7,352 nt of DNA from an uncultured Desulfovibrio sp. (GTDB lineage: Bacteria > Desulfobacterota > Desulfovibrionia > Desulfovibrionales > Desulfovibrionaceae). Made by a program: the position numbers and the translations under genes. Within the stretch, counting starts at the first letter, position 1. Each line of letters opens with the position of its first letter. Positions 6,126 to 7,352 of this stretch are shown here, one piece after another. The stretch spans positions 1 through 7,352 of the forward strand of contig CAMLXE010000088.1 of NCBI GenBank assembly GCA_946490455.1, written 5' to 3'. The notes below the pieces were generated by a model. The model had not been told where the DNA came from and did no database searches. It saw only the letters and a list, made by a program, of their open reading frames with translations.

Positions 6126-7070
6126 ATGCAGAAACTTCCTCCCATCGCCCCAACGTCCATGCCCAATCTGGACAATGTAGTGGATCAGCTGTGTGCCCCT
6201 TCCTCGCTTGAATCCGTTCTGCACCGCACCCTGCACAATACCCCCATGCCATCCCTGGAAGCGCTTGCAGAAATCATGTCACGCCTCAAGGCGGCTCTTT
6301 TTCCCGGATTTTTTGGCGTTTCCAAGGTTCATATCGAATCCATCCGTTACCATACGGCAGCCAACCTCGATTCCATCTTTCGTCAGCTGGCCGAACAGAT
6401 CCGGCGTGGAGGCTGCTTTGCCTGTGCAAGTTACGCCACTGACTGCCTGAGCTGTGAACAGGCTTCTGCCCAGAAGGCCATGCAGTTCATGGAACGTCTG
6501 CCCTATTTGCGCCGGATGCTTTCCTCTGACGCAAAGGCAGCCTATGAAGGCGATCCTGCAGCCACAAGCGCAGGTGAAACCATCTTCTGCTATCCTTCCA
6601 TGCTCGCCATGACCCATCATCGGATTGCGCACGAGCTCTACCTGCTGGGTGTGCCCGTTATCCCCCGCATCATTGCGGAAATGGCCCACTCGGCTACCGG
6701 TATCGACATTCACCCGGGTGCAACCATTGGCGAAGAATTTTTCATCGACCACGGAACGGGTGTCGTTATTGGCGAAACCTGCATCATCGGCAAAAATTGC
6801 CGGCTGTATCAGGGAGTAACCCTTGGCGCCCTGTCCTTCCCCAAGGATGATGTGGGAATGCTGGTCAAGGGCATTCCTCGCCACCCCATTCTGGAAGACA
6901 ATGTCACCGTATATGCCGGAGCAACCATTCTTGGTCGAATCACCATCGGTTCCGGTACGATCATCGGCGGTAACGTGTGGGTTACCCACGATGTCCCGGC
7001 CGGAGAAAAACTTGTTCAGCAGACGCCATCCTGCCAATGTTCGGACGACTCTCTGGTAGGCAAGGCATGA
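6126..7070 (+). CDS. cysE: Serine O-acetyltransferase, long (EpsC-like) form with a four-Cys segment
   Basis: Transfers acetyl from acetyl-CoA to L-serine, giving O-acetylserine, which cysteine synthase converts to cysteine with sulfide. The 314 residues consist of an N-terminal helical region (1-190) and a left-handed beta-helix hexapeptide domain. Active-site landmarks are GDPAA with Asp143, GIDIHPGATIG with Asp194 and His196, FFIDHGTGVVIGETCIIG (206-223) and GIPRHP with His253. Hexapeptide turns continue as VTVYAGATILG and ITIGSGTIIGGNVWV. Oddities are a CFAC...CLSC cluster (Cys97, 100, 107, 110) in the helical region, and a polar tail (CQCSDDSLVGKA) lacking the terminal Ile that classical CysE uses to bind cysteine synthase. 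Feedback regulation may therefore differ (inference). AGAGGA (6115-6120) is 5 nt before the ATG. The gene follows dnaB by 35 nt and overlaps the lipoprotein start by 4 nt. Confidence 0.93.
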   Translation: MQKLPPIAPTSMPNLDNVVDQLCAPSSLESVLHRTLHNTPMPSLEALAEIMSRLKAALFPGFFGVSKVHIESIRYHTAANLDSIFRQLAEQIRRGGCFACASYATDCLSCEQASAQKAMQFMERLPYLRRMLSSDAKAAYEGDPAATSAGETIFCYPSMLAMTHHRIAHELYLLGVPVIPRIIAEMAHSATGIDIHPGATIGEEFFIDHGTGVVIGETCIIGKNCRLYQGVTLGALSFPKDDVGMLVKGIPRHPILEDNVTVYAGATILGRITIGSGTIIGGNVWVTHDVPAGEKLVQQTPSCQCSDDSLVGKA

Positions 7071-7195
7071 AGACTGGACTTCTTCTGCTTGTAACCCTGC
7101 TTACGCTCTGCCTTCTGGCCGGATGCGCGACGAATGCACGCATCGAACCCAAAGGTCGGGTTACCGTGGGTGGTTCCATAGAAAATGGACACTAG
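7067..7195 (+). CDS. Tiny predicted lipoprotein (42 aa), function unknown
   Basis: The product has a lipoprotein signal: MKT, then a hydrophobic core (GLLLLVTLLTLCLL), then a lipobox LLAGC with Cys20 as the predicted lipidation site. The mature part is only 23 residues (CATNARIEPKGRVTVGGS and a short polar end). The residue after Cys is Ala, not Asp, so the usual rule favours outer-membrane sorting. The ATG overlaps the acetyltransferase stop as ATGA, so translation is probably coupled; the nearby GGTAGG (7055-7060, 6 nt upstream) is a moderate ribosome binding site. It is the last gene before the operon terminator. The mature sequence suggests no known domain. The lipobox, overlap and terminator placement argue that it is a real gene. 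Confidence 0.8.
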   Translation: MKTGLLLLVTLLTLCLLAGCATNARIEPKGRVTVGGSIENGH

Positions 7196-7218
7196 ACCAG
7201 AGCCTACTGCTCTTTTTC

Positions 7219-7254
7219 AGGACTCCCGGTTCGCCGCGGAGTCCTTTTCCTTTT
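7219..7254 (+). terminator. Rho-independent terminator with UUCG loop, end of the rpsF-lipoprotein run
   Basis: Stem AGGACTCC-CGG (7219-7229) pairs with CCG-(bulged C)-GGAGTCCT (7234-7245) around a TTCG tetraloop, 11 bp in all. It is followed by TTTT, CC, TTTT (through 7254). It begins 24 bases after the lipoprotein stop and ends the transcription unit. Confidence 0.9.
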
Positions 7255-7303
7255 CGGCTCAAAAGAATACCTTATCAGGATAACCAAACGGGAGCTGTAT
7301 CAT

Positions 7304-7352
7304 ATGGCCATTCCAAACCCCACGGCCCCCTGCTGGTGCGGAAGTCACATCA
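7304..7352 (+). CDS. Start of a SEC-C-motif protein (possibly type I methionine aminopeptidase), 3'-truncated
   Basis: ATG at 7304 with GGGAG (7290-7294) 9 nt upstream opens a frame that runs off the window after 16 codons: MAIPNPTAPCWCGSHI. The PCWCGS element matches the first half of the SEC-C zinc motif (CxCGS...). This motif is found at the N-terminus of some type I methionine aminopeptidases, in YchJ-like proteins and at the C-terminus of SecA. Placement at the very N-terminus favours a methionine aminopeptidase or a small SEC-C protein, but 16 residues cannot decide. It lies after a terminator, so it needs its own promoter. A small inverted repeat TTATC-AG-GATAA (7272-7283) lies in the leader. 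Confidence 0.6.
   Translation, partial: MAIPNPTAPCWCGSHI

Noticed and set aside
6279..7037. Minus-strand open frame of 252 codons opposite the serine acetyltransferase
   Set aside because: It is a shadow of the hexapeptide-repeat gene; the repeated coding pattern keeps the opposite frame open.

Overview
The window looks like a chromosomal segment of a sulfate-reducing deltaproteobacterium, most likely Desulfovibrionaceae (Desulfovibrio/Bilophila-like). The basis is protein flavour (ribosomal proteins, DnaB, a long serine acetyltransferase, a butyryl-CoA:acetate CoA-transferase homologue), gene order, moderately GC-rich codon use and strong GGAGG-type ribosome binding sites. This is judged by eye, without a database search. 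No phage, CRISPR, toxin or transposase gene was seen. Most of the window is conserved housekeeping sequence.

Layout. Positions 2-1297 (+) hold the 3' part of an NCS2/AzgA-type purine permease, closed by a near-perfect intrinsic terminator. Positions 1298-1632 hold two terminator hairpins and a doubtful small minus-strand reading frame. Positions 1633-2973 (-) encode a CoA-transferase. Positions 2974-3509 are a 536-bp divergent intergenic region with promoter-like elements for both flanks. It also contains an unusual nested set of inverted repeats (3117-3253) bracketed by an 8-bp direct repeat, and a hairpin that places the rpsF Shine-Dalgarno in its loop. Positions 3510-7195 (+) form a compact run rpsF-rpsR-rplI-dnaB-serine acetyltransferase-small lipoprotein. 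It contains a strong hairpin between rplI and dnaB and ends in a UUCG-type terminator. At 7304 a new gene starts with a SEC-C-like Cys motif and runs off the window.

How it works together. S6 and S18 bind each other on the 30S platform, L9 is a 50S protein, and DnaB is the replicative helicase. This is a classic bacterial linkage of translation and replication genes. Serine acetyltransferase makes O-acetylserine for cysteine synthesis from sulfide. It is translationally coupled by a 4-nt overlap to a 42-residue lipoprotein of unknown role. The CoA-transferase and purine permease are separate units facing this operon.

The least explained sequence is the 3111-3260 structure. It could be a miniature inverted-repeat element or a structured RNA gene. 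The Cys-rich insert in the acetyltransferase, the tiny coupled lipoprotein and the two-state hairpin at the rpsF start are the next most interesting points.
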